DNA of 46,195 bases. Origin: Microcystis novacekii Mn_MB_F_20050700_S1. GTDB lineage: Bacteria > Cyanobacteriota > Cyanobacteriia > Cyanobacteriales > Microcystaceae. This document shows, in pieces, positions 24,704-33,634 of the stretch. The stretch covers positions 1-46,195 of the forward strand of contig SFAU01000018.1 of NCBI GenBank assembly GCA_007096045.1, written 5' to 3'. Each line of letters begins with the position of its first letter. Positions within the stretch are counted from its first letter, which is position 1. The translations under genes and the position numbers were made by a program. The notes under the pieces are model-generated. The model was not told the DNA's origin. It searched no databases and saw nothing but the letters and a program-made list of their open reading frames with translations.

Positions 24704-26605
24704 ATGACAACCTTTCCCATCGATTTGAGCGCCTATAAACCCATCAGTCTCGACCCCAGTAACCCCACCCTCACCGACGACCAAAGAAGCGCCCTAAAAG
24801 CCAATATCCAACTCTGTCGCGATGCTATCATCTTTTTTACTGCCACGGGTGCGGCCCGGGGTGTGGGTGGACACACCGGCGGCCCCTACGATACCGTCCC
24901 GGAAGTGGTGATTCTCGATGCTCTTTTCCGCAGTCAACCTAGTCAATTTGTACCAATCTTCTTCGATGAAGCGGGACACCGCGTCGGTACTCAATATCTC
25001 CTGTCTGCGTTAGAAGGTTCTTTACCCGCAGAACAATTAATGCACTACCGCGAGGCCAATTCTCAACTCCCCGGACACCCGGAATTAGGATTAACCCCCG
25101 GCGTCAAATTTAGTTCTGGCCGTTTAGGACATATGTGGCCCTACGTTAACGGTGTCGCTTTAGCTAACCCCGGAAAAACCGTTTTTTGTTTAGGTTCCGA
25201 TGGTTCTCAACAGGAAGGCAATGACGCGGAAGCTGCCCGTTTAGCCGTGGCTCAACACATCAATGTTAAGCTAATTATTGATGATAATGATGTGACGATT
25301 GCCGGTAATCCTTCCAAATATTTACCCGGTTATGATGTGGCTAAAACTCTCACCGGTCATGGACTAAAAGTGTTAGTGGGAGATGGGGAAGATATCGATA
25401 GTTTGTATCGCAATATCTGTGAAGCAATTAATACTCCCGGCCCGATTGCGATTATTAATAAACGTCCCATGTGTCCAGGAATTGAAGGTTTAGAAGGTTC
25501 TAACCACGGTCATGATGTGATTTCTGTCCCCTTGGCTTTGAAATATTTAGAGGCAAAAGGACACAGTGCCGCCGTGGAATATCTCAACAGTATTAAGAAG
25601 CCTTTTAATGACTATAAATTCCTCGGTTCTGGGGATAAATGGGGTTCTAACCGCAACGTTTTCGGCGAAGCAGTAGTCAGTCTTTTAGGCAAAATGAGCG
25701 AAGAAGAACGCAAGGCTAAGGTATTAGTAGTAGATAGCGATTTAGAAGGTTCCTGCGGTCTGAAAATTATCCACGATAAACATCCCGAAGTGTTTATTCC
25801 TTCCGGTATTATGGAACGGGGCAATCTTTCGGCAGCCGCCGGTTTTGGTATGGAAAAAGGTAAACAGGGAATTTTCGCCACCTTTGCCGCTTTTCTAGAA
25901 ATGTGTATTTCTGAAATCACCATGGCCCGCTTGAATTATTCTAATCTTTTATGTCATTTTTCCCATTCCGGTATCGATGACATGGCCGATAATACCTGTC
26001 ACTTTGGTTTGAATAATTTCTTTGCCGATAATGGACTAGATGACGGTTACGAAACCCGTCTTTATTTCCCGGCCGATGCGGCACAAATGACCGCTTGTGT
26101 CGAGGCAACTTTCCATCAACCCGGCCTACGTTTTATCTTCTCGACTCGTTCTAAAACTCCCAATATTCTTGATACTAACGGCAATAATTTCTTTGGCGAT
26201 GGTTACACCTTTGTCCCCGGAAAAGATGAAGTAATTCGAGAAGGCACTGCCGGTTATATCATCAGCTTTGGCGATGGTTTATACCGCGCTTTGGATGCAG
26301 TAGAACGTCTAAAACAAGAAGGTATCGACGTGGGTTTAATTAATAAACCGACTCTCAATGGGGTGGATGAAGAAATTATCGCTAAAGTTGGTAATTCTCC
26401 CTTTGTTTTAGTGGTAGAAGCATTTAACCGTCGCACGGGTTTAGGTAGCCGTTATGGTTCTTGGTTACTCGAACGCGGTTTAACTCCTAAATATGCCTAT
26501 ATCGGTACTCACCATGAAGGTTGTGGCGGTTTATGGGAACAATTCCCCCACCAAGGTATCGACCCAGTTGGTATCATTAGTAAAGTTAAATCTTTAATCG
26601 CTTAG
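24704..26605 (+). CDS. Transketolase-family enzyme (ThDP-dependent)
   Basis: This is a 633-residue single-chain protein with three transketolase regions. In the N-terminal ThDP domain, GAARGVGGHTGGPYDTVPEV and LGSDGSQQEGNDAEAARLAV, followed by IIDDNDVTIAG, give the GDG-like (GSDG)...N motif. The pyrimidine-binding domain has MERGNLSAAAGFGMEKG, with the expected catalytic Glu, and the C-terminal domain follows. It differs from canonical cyanobacterial transketolase in the motif details and is a little shorter, so it is probably a paralogue with its own substrate range. AAGGAAA lies upstream of the ATG. It is monocistronic, with a 98-base-plus gap and dispersed repeats after it. Confidence 0.8.
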   Translation: MTTFPIDLSAYKPISLDPSNPTLTDDQRSALKANIQLCRDAIIFFTATGAARGVGGHTGGPYDTVPEVVILDALFRSQPSQFVPIFFDEAGHRVGTQYLLSALEGSLPAEQLMHYREANSQLPGHPELGLTPGVKFSSGRLGHMWPYVNGVALANPGKTVFCLGSDGSQQEGNDAEAARLAVAQHINVKLIIDDNDVTIAGNPSKYLPGYDVAKTLTGHGLKVLVGDGEDIDSLYRNICEAINTPGPIAIINKRPMCPGIEGLEGSNHGHDVISVPLALKYLEAKGHSAAVEYLNSIKKPFNDYKFLGSGDKWGSNRNVFGEAVVSLLGKMSEEERKAKVLVVDSDLEGSCGLKIIHDKHPEVFIPSGIMERGNLSAAAGFGMEKGKQGIFATFAAFLEMCISEITMARLNYSNLLCHFSHSGIDDMADNTCHFGLNNFFADNGLDDGYETRLYFPADAAQMTACVEATFHQPGLRFIFSTRSKTPNILDTNGNNFFGDGYTFVPGKDEVIREGTAGYIISFGDGLYRALDAVERLKQEGIDVGLINKPTLNGVDEEIIAKVGNSPFVLVVEAFNRRTGLGSRYGSWLLERGLTPKYAYIGTHHEGCGGLWEQFPHQGIDPVGIISKVKSLIA

Positions 26606-27027
26606 ATGGTATTTTAGGGTGAGCGTTAATCAGTGAACAGTTATCAGTGAGTAGTAATCATACCAAATCCGTTGAGTAACTCACAGAAAACGGGTTTCTT
26701 TGAGAAACCCGTTTTCTACTCACGCACTCATGCAAAACGGAGAATAAATAATCAGTTTTTAATAACTGGATTTAGTATTAGTCATCAGTAATCAGTCAAC
26801 ATCTTCAATAATTAAGATTTTAGCTTGGTTGAGAGTTTGAACATTTGTACTAAAATTTCCAAGACGCAGTTTAAATCCCTGACAGCTTATAAACTTGAAA
26901 CTTTAGCCGCTTAAATCGCACCATTGAGGGGAAATCCCCCTGAACTAGGTACGGTAAGCCCCTAGGAGCCAACAAACCGGTCAATCTAGAATAGTCTCTA
27001 GGGTATAAAAGTAATCTCTTATAGAAA
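26606..27027. other. Intergenic region before clpB, with dispersed repeats
   Basis: About 420 bases without a gene. The left half holds GTCAGTAATCAGTCA-type small repeats and the perfect hairpin at 26685-26717. The right half, near clpB, has GAGGGGAAATCCCCC (about 26926) as a short hairpin. I see no CIRCE-like inverted repeat, so heat control of clpB by HrcA is not supported here. Confidence 0.4.
26685..26717. repeat. Perfect 15-bp hairpin between the transketolase-family gene and clpB
   Basis: AGAAAACGGGTTTCT (26685-26699) and AGAAACCCGTTTTCT (26703-26717) are perfectly complementary with a 3-base loop. There is no T-run after it, so it is not a classical intrinsic terminator. It is symmetric and flanked by GAGTAACTCAC and CTACTCACGC. 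It is more likely a dispersed palindromic repeat that could still stop or stabilise transcripts. Confidence 0.6.
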
Positions 27028-29646
27028 ATGCAGCCAACCAATCCACAACAATTTACAGAAAAAGCTTGGGAGGCAATCGTCAAAACGCCGGACATTGCCA
27101 AACAGAACAGCCAGCAACAAATCGAAAGCGAACATCTAATGAAAGCCCTTCTTGAACAGGAGGGATTAGCGGGCAGTGTTTTTAGTAAAGCTAATATTAG
27201 TCTAGCCCGTTTGCGGGATCGAACCGATGACTTTATCCGTCGTCAACCGAAAATATCTAACCCTGGCGACTCGATTTATTTAGGTCGTAGTTTAGATAGT
27301 TTACTCGATCGATCGGAAAATTATCGCCGAGAATTTGGAGATGACTTTATCTCGATCGAGCATTTAATTTTAGGTTACGCTAAAGATGATCGCTTCGGTA
27401 AAAATATTTTTCAAGAATTCGGACTTACCGAAAGCAAACTCAAAGAAATTATTCAACAAGTTAGAGGTAGTCAAAAAGTGACCGATCAGAATCCAGAAGG
27501 CAAATACGAGGCCCTAGAAAAATACGGGCGAGATCTCACCCAATTGGCACGGGAAGGTAAATTAGACCCCGTAATTGGACGGGATGACGAAATCCGTCGC
27601 ACCATTCAGATTCTCTCTCGCAGAACTAAAAATAACCCAGTTTTAATCGGGGAACCGGGAGTAGGAAAAACTGCCATTGTCGAAGGATTAGCCCAGCGGA
27701 TTATTAACCGTGATGTGCCAGAATCTCTGTTAGATCGTACTCTCATTTCTCTCGATTTAGGTGGCTTAATTGCGGGAGCAAAATATCGCGGAGAGTTTGA
27801 GGAAAGATTAAAAGCTGTCCTCAAGGAAGTCACCGATTCCCAAGGCAATATCATCATGTTTATTGATGAAATTCATACCGTTGTCGGTGCGGGAGCCACT
27901 CAAGGGGCAATGGATGCGGGCAATTTATTAAAACCAATGTTAGCCCGGGGTGAATTGCGTTGTATCGGAGCCACTACCCTCGATGAATACCGCAAATATA
28001 TCGAAAAAGATGCGGCGTTAGAAAGACGCTTCCAAGAGGTTTTAGTAGATGAACCGAATGTGGTCGATACTATTTCGATTCTTCGCGGTCTTAAAGAACG
28101 TTATGAGGTGCATCATGGGGTGAAAATTGCCGATAATGCTTTAGTGGCAGCGGCACTGCTTTCTAATCGTTATATTAGCGATCGCTTTTTGCCCGATAAG
28201 GCCATTGATTTAGTTGATGAAGCGGCGGCCAAATTGAAGATGGAAATCACCTCTAAACCGGAAGAACTCGATGAAATTGATCGCAAAATTCTCCAGCTAG
28301 AAATGGAAAGACTTTCCCTACAACGGGAGTACGATCCAGCTTCGCGAGAACGGTTAGAAAAGTTAGAAAAAGAACTAGCTAACCTCAAGGAAGAACAATC
28401 GGGATTAAATGCCCAATGGCAAGGAGAAAAAGAGATTATTGATCAAGTTCGTGGGGTTAAAGAAGCGATCGAACAAGTTAATCTGGAAATTCAACAGGCC
28501 GAACGAGATTATGATTATAATCGCGCTGCGGAATTAAAGTTCGGAAAATTAACCGATCTGCAGCGGCAAATGTCCGCCCTAGAAACTCAATTGGCCGACA
28601 AACAAACCACCGGTAAAAGTTTATTAAGGGAAGAAGTTCTCGAATCGGATATCGCCGAAATTATCTCGAAATGGACGGGAATTCCTCTCAATAAATTAAT
28701 CGAATCGGAAAAAGAAAAACTCCTCAATCTGGAAGACGAATTACACGAAAGTGTCATCGGTCAAGAGGAAGCGGTCACAGCCGTAGCCGAAGCGATTCAA
28801 CGTTCCCGCGCTGGTTTATCAGATCCCAACCGTCCCACGGCCAGCTTTATTTTCCTCGGTCCGACGGGTGTTGGTAAGACAGAATTGGCGAAAGCTTTAG
28901 CACGCAATCTCTTTGACACGGAAGAGGCTCTAGTTCGCATCGATATGTCGGAATACATGGAAAAACACAGCGTTTCCCGTCTCATGGGTGCGCCTCCGGG
29001 ATACGTCGGCTACGATGAAGGGGGACAATTAACCGAGGCAATCCGGCGTCGTCCCTACTCTGTCATCCTCTTTGATGAGATTGAAAAAGCCCATCCCGAC
29101 GTTTTTAACGTTATGTTACAAATCCTTGACGATGGGCGCTTAACCGACTCTCAAGGTCATCTGGTTGATTTCAAAAATACCATCATTATTATGACCAGTA
29201 ATATCGGTTCTCAATACATTTTAGACGTGGCTGGTGATGAGTCTCGTTACGAGGAAATGCAGGCGCGGGTGATGGAAGCAATGCGGAATAGTTTCCGTCC
29301 CGAATTCCTCAATCGCATCGATGAAACGATCATTTTCCATAGTTTACAAAAAGCACAACTGCGATCGATTGTCAAACTACAGTTAGCCAATCTCAGCGAT
29401 CGCTTGATGGAACAAAAATTAGCCCTGAAATTTGCCGATATTGCCCTCGATTATCTGGCAGAAATTGGTTATGATCCAGTCTATGGTGCGCGACCCCTAA
29501 AACGGGCAGTACAAAGATATGTGGAAACTCCGATCGCTAAGGCAATTCTCCGCGGCGAATTCAAAGGGGGAGACACGATTTTTGTCGATGTGGCCGATGA
29601 AAGATTGACTTTTAAACGGTTAGCTTCCCAGGTAGTAACTGCTTAA
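27028..29646 (+). CDS. clpB: ATP-dependent disaggregase ClpB
   Basis: This is an 872-residue hexameric AAA+ chaperone that pulls proteins out of aggregates with DnaK. The domains are complete: N-terminal Clp-N repeats (1-145), first AAA+ with Walker A GEPGVGKT (about 208) and Walker [11 protein letters not shown], a middle coiled-coil M domain (about 400-530), second AAA+ with Walker A GPTGVGKT (about 610) and [13 protein letters not shown], and the C-terminal small domain with [20 protein letters not shown]. There is no ClpP-binding IGF loop, as expected for ClpB. Length is normal. Cyanobacteria often carry two clpB genes; which one this is cannot be told from the sequence alone. Confidence 0.95.
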   Translation: MQPTNPQQFTEKAWEAIVKTPDIAKQNSQQQIESEHLMKALLEQEGLAGSVFSKANISLARLRDRTDDFIRRQPKISNPGDSIYLGRSLDSLLDRSENYRREFGDDFISIEHLILGYAKDDRFGKNIFQEFGLTESKLKEIIQQVRGSQKVTDQNPEGKYEALEKYGRDLTQLAREGKLDPVIGRDDEIRRTIQILSRRTKNNPVLIGEPGVGKTAIVEGLAQRIINRDVPESLLDRTLISLDLGGLIAGAKYRGEFEERLKAVLKEVTDSQGNIIMFIDEIHTVVGAGATQGAMDAGNLLKPMLARGELRCIGATTLDEYRKYIEKDAALERRFQEVLVDEPNVVDTISILRGLKERYEVHHGVKIADNALVAAALLSNRYISDRFLPDKAIDLVDEAAAKLKMEITSKPEELDEIDRKILQLEMERLSLQREYDPASRERLEKLEKELANLKEEQSGLNAQWQGEKEIIDQVRGVKEAIEQVNLEIQQAERDYDYNRAAELKFGKLTDLQRQMSALETQLADKQTTGKSLLREEVLESDIAEIISKWTGIPLNKLIESEKEKLLNLEDELHESVIGQEEAVTAVAEAIQRSRAGLSDPNRPTASFIFLGPTGVGKTELAKALARNLFDTEEALVRIDMSEYMEKHSVSRLMGAPPGYVGYDEGGQLTEAIRRRPYSVILFDEIEKAHPDVFNVMLQILDDGRLTDSQGHLVDFKNTIIIMTSNIGSQYILDVAGDESRYEEMQARVMEAMRNSFRPEFLNRIDETIIFHSLQKAQLRSIVKLQLANLSDRLMEQKLALKFADIALDYLAEIGYDPVYGARPLKRAVQRYVETPIAKAILRGEFKGGDTIFVDVADERLTFKRLASQVVTA

Positions 29647-29652
29647 TTAAGT

Positions 29653-29675
29653 AAGGGTGGGCAATGCTCACCCTT
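29653..29675 (+). terminator. Intrinsic terminator-like hairpin after clpB
   Basis: AAGGGTGGGC and GCTCACCCTT pair over about 10 bases with one G-T pair and a 3-base loop, starting 7 bases after the clpB stop codon. TTTGATTATTT follows as a weak T-rich tract. Confidence 0.7.
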
Positions 29676-29738
29676 TGATTATTTCGGGTTTACTGAAAAA
29701 GTTTTTCGTGGAGTCGGTCGTCGTTCGTCAATACCATA

Positions 29739-30218
29739 TTAGGTTATAGTTGCTAATTCCTGAACATCGAAATCTGATTGCAACAGTTGAATGAGAGCGG
29801 CACAACGGTAGACCATAGCAGCACGACTATCTACCCCTAATTTGGCAAAAATTCGCCGTAAATAGCTAGCAACAGTCCATTCACTAATATGTAAGCGATG
29901 GGCTATCTGTTTGTTAGCTTGTCCCAGGGCGACTAAGGTGGCAATTTGTAGTTCTCTTTCCGAGAGAAGTTGGGCGATTTCTTGGGCGGAAGATTTAATT
30001 TGACCAGATACATCGAGAATAACAAAATATTGACCGTTGACTTCAAATTGATCCACCTCAACAAAAGATTTTTTTAATTCTTTTAAATATTTTTTTTCCT
30101 GATCTGTCTTTAGATGGATGATACAGTAGTGATGATCGTGCTTATAAATTTCTGAAACTACTTGATAGGATTCATCGGTGAACAAAGAGCCAAGGTTTTG
30201 CTGATGCTGGTTATTCAT
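29739..30218 (-). CDS. LuxR-type helix-turn-helix transcriptional regulator
   Basis: This is a regulator of about 159 residues from the ATG at 30218 (MNNQHQQNLGSLFTDESYQV), which I prefer because AGGAAAG precedes it and the longer frame to 30290 has no such site. The C-terminal part has the GerE/LuxR HTH: LSERELQIATLVALGQANKQ, followed by IAHRLHISEWTVASYLRRIFAKLGVDSR (about 85-140). The N-terminal half (residues 10-75) is a small alpha/beta sensor-like part without a receiver Asp pocket. It resembles small orphan LuxR-type regulators of cyanobacteria. Target and signal are unknown. It is convergent with clpB and monocistronic. Confidence 0.85.
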   Translation of the reverse strand: MNNQHQQNLGSLFTDESYQVVSEIYKHDHHYCIIHLKTDQEKKYLKELKKSFVEVDQFEVNGQYFVILDVSGQIKSSAQEIAQLLSERELQIATLVALGQANKQIAHRLHISEWTVASYLRRIFAKLGVDSRAAMVYRCAALIQLLQSDFDVQELATIT

Positions 30219-30521
30219 TGTTTTTTCTTTCCTAACTTGTTTTCTGACTAAATAAAAGCTGCGTCTATCTGAAAAATAGGAAACAATCAATAAAAGTAGG
30301 GGCAGGACGGTCTTGTCAAGATTACATTAATATATTTCTGCCAATAATTGGGCTAATCTTAACATTTAATTTGGGAATATAGATTAGGGGAAAAATCGAG
30401 GTTTTAATCAAGACAAAGCTTGATTTGCTATAACCTATTATTGTAAAAGTTTACAGAAAAAAATTGCCAATAAATTAGAAAAACTTAACAATAATTGAGT
30501 TTCTAGCTCAACCATAAAAAA
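30219..30521. other. AT-rich intergenic region between two minus-strand genes
   Basis: About 300 bases, very AT-rich, with no open frame and no clear repeat. It lies upstream of the LuxR-type gene and downstream of the DUF4438 gene. It probably holds the promoter of the regulator; no specific site can be assigned. Confidence 0.4.
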
Positions 30522-31523
30522 TTAAGTGCGACTAACAGAAACTTCCCCAGACCGAGGGGTAATACCAGAAGAATTGACCAGAGGAGAATAGACTTGGGCG
30601 GGAGGTAGCGATCGCAAATTAAACAGAGCGGCAAAATTAGCCCTGCTATCGTAGAGAGGTCGTAAACGTTGGCAGCAACCCGTTAATAAAGGCATAACCC
30701 CGGGACCATGACCACTGACCGTACTATCGCCATGGACGATAATCCCGAAAGTAATCCGACCTTGACGGTAACTAGGACCGTGACGGGTATCCGCCGAGCC
30801 AATGGCAACCAAATCGCCGAATCGAAGAGTATCAAGACGATAGCGGCGGCGAAGTTGCGGATCGAATAGCTGGATATCGTAATCACCACGCCAGACCGTA
30901 TTTTTGCCCAATCCCGAACCCATAGCGGCAGCAGGGACAAAATGAGTCACGGGGACTTGTAAACTGCGATCACCCGGAATTAAACCCCAACGCCGCAGAA
31001 AATCGGGGGAACAGTTAAATAAACGCAGATCTGGATAGTCTAATAATTTTAACCCCAAACCATAACTATAGATTTGCACTCGATCGCCGATCCGTAAGCG
31101 ACGCAAAACCGCAGGGGGAAAATCTACCAAAACATGGTCCACTCCGCCATGTTTTCCCGTCACCAGACCCGATTGACCCGTGGCAGGTCCGGTAATCACC
31201 CTAGCGCGATTGCCCAGACAAGCATAGGTAATCAGGGCGAGATTCGGGCCGCGACGACTGCCGATAATTTCCCGACTATTATTATGGAGAGCCACCCCCG
31301 GTTCAATATGATCCCCCATTAAACCCACACAGCGATCGCCAACCCGTTGATTGAGGACAATTCCCCCAGTGGCCGGAAGGATTCGGGGTATGCCATCATG
31401 ACCGATACGATAGGGATTAGTCTGACCGACCGGATGGGCAATTTGACCGGCAACGGCCACCATTACTAAGTCTGGTTGGTTAATACGCAGAGAATTGGCA
31501 CTATCTGGTCGTGAATTATTCAT
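30522..31523 (-). CDS. DUF4438 domain protein
   Basis: This is a 333-residue protein. Signatures seen: NPYRIGHDGIPRILPATGGI near residue 36, VGDRCVGLMGDHIEPGV, a G-rich block GLVTGKHGGVDHVLVDFP and IIVHGDSTVSGHGPGVMPLL near the end. These match the DUF4438 family as I know it, whose biochemical role is not established. There is no signal peptide or membrane segment. The gene follows the operon-like array of unknown genes in the same direction but is separated from it by a convergent Uma2 gene, so co-regulation is uncertain. ATG at 31523 is 31 bases from the Uma2 start, giving a divergent promoter region. Confidence 0.75.
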   Translation of the reverse strand: MNNSRPDSANSLRINQPDLVMVAVAGQIAHPVGQTNPYRIGHDGIPRILPATGGIVLNQRVGDRCVGLMGDHIEPGVALHNNSREIIGSRRGPNLALITYACLGNRARVITGPATGQSGLVTGKHGGVDHVLVDFPPAVLRRLRIGDRVQIYSYGLGLKLLDYPDLRLFNCSPDFLRRWGLIPGDRSLQVPVTHFVPAAAMGSGLGKNTVWRGDYDIQLFDPQLRRRYRLDTLRFGDLVAIGSADTRHGPSYRQGRITFGIIVHGDSTVSGHGPGVMPLLTGCCQRLRPLYDSRANFAALFNLRSLPPAQVYSPLVNSSGITPRSGEVSVSRT

Positions 31524-31554
31524 ATATCAGTTATCAGTATTCTAAAATGGAAGC

Positions 31555-32208
31555 ATGGGATTTTTGCTTGAATCTATGACTGCAACACGGCTCGCACCGC
31601 CGGCTGAAATAATTCACCTGTCCGGGATTAGCTGGGAAACCTACGAAACGCTGCTAGAAGAAATGAGCGATCGCCGTCTGCGGCTGACCTACAATCGCGG
31701 CAATTTAGAAATCATGGCTCCTTCCCCAGAACACGAATTTAGTAAAACCCTCATCGGTCGCTTTGTCGAAACCCTAGCGGAAGAATCAGCAGTCCCAATT
31801 TATCCCCTCGGTTCTACTACCTTTAAACGCCCTCAATTAAGCGGTGCAGAACCGGATGAATGTTTTTACATTGATAATATTGAGGCGGTTCGGGGGAAAA
31901 AGCGACTGGACTTAAATGAAGACCCTGCACCAGATTTAGTCATAGAAATTGATGTCACCAGCAGTTCTCAAAATCGCCTTCAGGTTTATGCAGATTTAGG
32001 CGTGGCAGAGGTTTGGGTTTATAATGGGGAGTCTCTGGTCATCCAACAATTACAAAATGGCACTTATATCACCTCCCCAACCAGTCAGTTTTTTCCTAAT
32101 TTACCCATCTTAGAAATTGCTATATTTTTACAACAAGCTGGCCAGACAGATTACCTAGAGTTAGTAAAAGCATTTCGGAATTGGGTCAGAAGTCAGCTGA
32201 AAAAATGA
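31555..32208 (+). CDS. Uma2-family (DUF820) putative nuclease
   Basis: This is a 217-residue protein of the very abundant cyanobacterial Uma2 family with a PD-(D/E)XK core: LRLTYNRGNLEIMAPSPEHE at the N-terminal side, GAEPDECFYIDN, and DPAPDLVIEIDVTSSSQNRL with the Asp and Glu of the active site. The typical Lys is replaced by Asp-Val after the Glu (EIDV), as in many family members. The likely start is ATG at 31555 or 31576 (MTATRLAPPAEI). It is convergent with the nuclease-like gene at 32212 (3-base gap) and divergent from the DUF4438 gene. Family function is not settled, and many copies are thought to be mobile or TA-like. Confidence 0.85.
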   Translation: MGFLLESMTATRLAPPAEIIHLSGISWETYETLLEEMSDRRLRLTYNRGNLEIMAPSPEHEFSKTLIGRFVETLAEESAVPIYPLGSTTFKRPQLSGAEPDECFYIDNIEAVRGKKRLDLNEDPAPDLVIEIDVTSSSQNRLQVYADLGVAEVWVYNGESLVIQQLQNGTYITSPTSQFFPNLPILEIAIFLQQAGQTDYLELVKAFRNWVRSQLKK

Positions 32209-32211
32209 GGG

Positions 32212-32757
32212 TTAAAATCCTAGATGAGAGGGTCTGCGGTAGGTATAGATCCTTGTATTAGGATAGCGACGACGGACATGATCTGCTCTAGCGCGACGGG
32301 TCGTTAATTCAAAATTTACCCCTTGTAGATGACTTCCTCGTTTACCCCGAAAATCCGGTCCTGAACCTTGACCTGTATATCTGAGATGTTTAGATAAGAT
32401 GGGATCATTTCTTACCCTCCTAGCAACCAACCGTTCCAAAGCTCTACCATATAAGGCCGCTGGAACGTAAGTAGCTGCTCTTAGCTCTCTTGGGGTTAAT
32501 AATGGTCTTGCCCCTTGGCTAGTTAGAACAGATAAATTCCTTGCCAGTTGTTGATTCGCGGTGTTGATCAGTTGCCGGAATCTTCGAGTTAGACCTTGCT
32601 GACGCTGGGTCAATGGCGGAGGAGTAGCCCAATCTAGATCGCTTTCTTCGAGCAAATAAATAACATCGCCATCATCTGCTAAATTCAGTCTATCTGTTAA
32701 GGGGCGATTAAAGGGATAGTAACCGTGAATGCCTCTTTCTAAAAAGTTAAATCTCAT
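32212..32757 (-). CDS. Putative restriction-endonuclease-fold toxin-like nuclease
   Basis: About 181 residues from ATG 32757 (MRFNFLERGIHGYYPFNRPL). A longer frame starts at 32790, and both overlap the upstream gene. The C-terminal half has YGRALERLVARRV, then GQGSGPDFRG, then GVNFELTTRRARADHVRRRY. The spacing Glu-helix, GPDF, FELTT and His resembles C-terminal nuclease tips of polymorphic toxins with the restriction-endonuclease fold. The N-terminal part (LADDGDVIYLLEESDLD) looks like an adaptor. It is the last gene of the operon-like cluster at 32.2-41.4 kb. No separate immunity gene is obvious; the upstream 287-residue protein could have that role. Activity is inferred from motifs only. 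Confidence 0.6.
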   Translation of the reverse strand: MRFNFLERGIHGYYPFNRPLTDRLNLADDGDVIYLLEESDLDWATPPPLTQRQQGLTRRFRQLINTANQQLARNLSVLTSQGARPLLTPRELRAATYVPAALYGRALERLVARRVRNDPILSKHLRYTGQGSGPDFRGKRGSHLQGVNFELTTRRARADHVRRRYPNTRIYTYRRPSHLGF

Positions 32758-33610
32758 ACCAAAATCCCCTTGCTCCCTGCCAAAAATCAAATTTTTCTCC
32801 CCTAGTTTCTGACCAGTCTTCTAACTCCAATTCGCTCGCAGAAATATCTTCGCACCAACTGGGAGGAGGGGCGATCCTGATTGCTTCCGGAACCACTAAA
32901 TGCAGAACCACTGGGTGGAATCCCATCCAGAGTAATTTGGAGACTCCAGACTGGATGAATAACTGGCGTAATTGTTCCCGTTCCAAAGCAGCGATCGCAT
33001 CTTGTTGGTCAATTTCCTGACAGTTGATGCCCCAACTCTCTAGGGTGGAACAGATTACTGGGGGTAAGTTGCGGGCCCGATCTTCCGGGGAACGATGGGT
33101 TAGGATAAAGGCTGACCCCAAGGCGGCACTCAAAGCGATCGCATCTCGGAAAGCATAGCCGAGCAGATCGGTGTGAATTTGTCTATCCAAACTACGGGCT
33201 AACCATTCCCAACGACTGACTAAACTGCTGTCGGTTTCTTTGGGCAAAAGGGATTCACCAAGCCCATCGCCGATCCAAAATAGATGATGATTACCTAAAT
33301 CCGTCTCTAGTCGCAGTCTTTCCCATTCCCGCAAAGTGCGACGGGTTTGGGCAGAAAGTTCTGGGGTAAGAAGGGATGAGGATTTGCCCTTCTCTGGGGA
33401 CGCTTCTAGCCAAGGCCGCCAGCGCTCGAAAACATCGCTATTATCAATTAGATGCCAAAATTCTCGCGCTATCCATAATTCGAGAAATCGTCCTAATTGT
33501 TTGACCAGGAGCAGACCATAATCCGATAAGGCCAGGTTGGGATCGAGGACACAAGACCAACGGCGTTGATGTAGGTTAATGGAGAAATCGGGCAAAAGAG
33601 TGGCACTCAT
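32747..33610 (-). CDS. Hypothetical protein of the 32-41 kb cluster
   Basis: This is a 287-residue soluble protein I do not recognise. It starts MSATLLPDFSINLHQRRWSC and is rich in Trp, Leu and Glu. Residues about 110-175 look like a mixed alpha/beta core (HHLFWIGDGLGESLLP; IGDGLGES is a striking glycine turn). It ends in GEKFDFWQGARGFWYEI. There is no membrane segment or signal peptide. It overlaps the nuclease-like gene downstream and follows the 363-residue gene after 24 bases, so translation is likely coupled. By position it could be an immunity protein, chaperone or adaptor for the nuclease-like product; this is only a guess. Confidence 0.6.
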   Translation of the reverse strand: MSATLLPDFSINLHQRRWSCVLDPNLALSDYGLLLVKQLGRFLELWIAREFWHLIDNSDVFERWRPWLEASPEKGKSSSLLTPELSAQTRRTLREWERLRLETDLGNHHLFWIGDGLGESLLPKETDSSLVSRWEWLARSLDRQIHTDLLGYAFRDAIALSAALGSAFILTHRSPEDRARNLPPVICSTLESWGINCQEIDQQDAIAALEREQLRQLFIQSGVSKLLWMGFHPVVLHLVVPEAIRIAPPPSWCEDISASELELEDWSETRGEKFDFWQGARGFWYEI

Positions 33611-33634
33611 CGGGACACCTCTAAAAAAATAGCG

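Noticed and set aside
26685..26717. Intrinsic terminator of the transketolase-family gene
   Set aside because: There is no T-run after the stem, it lies 80 bases after the stop, and its flanks are symmetric as in a palindromic repeat.
26871..27027. CIRCE-type heat-shock operator before clpB
   Set aside because: I looked for a TTAGCACTC-N9-GAGTGCTAA dyad and none is present. Only a short GGGG/CCCC hairpin is seen.
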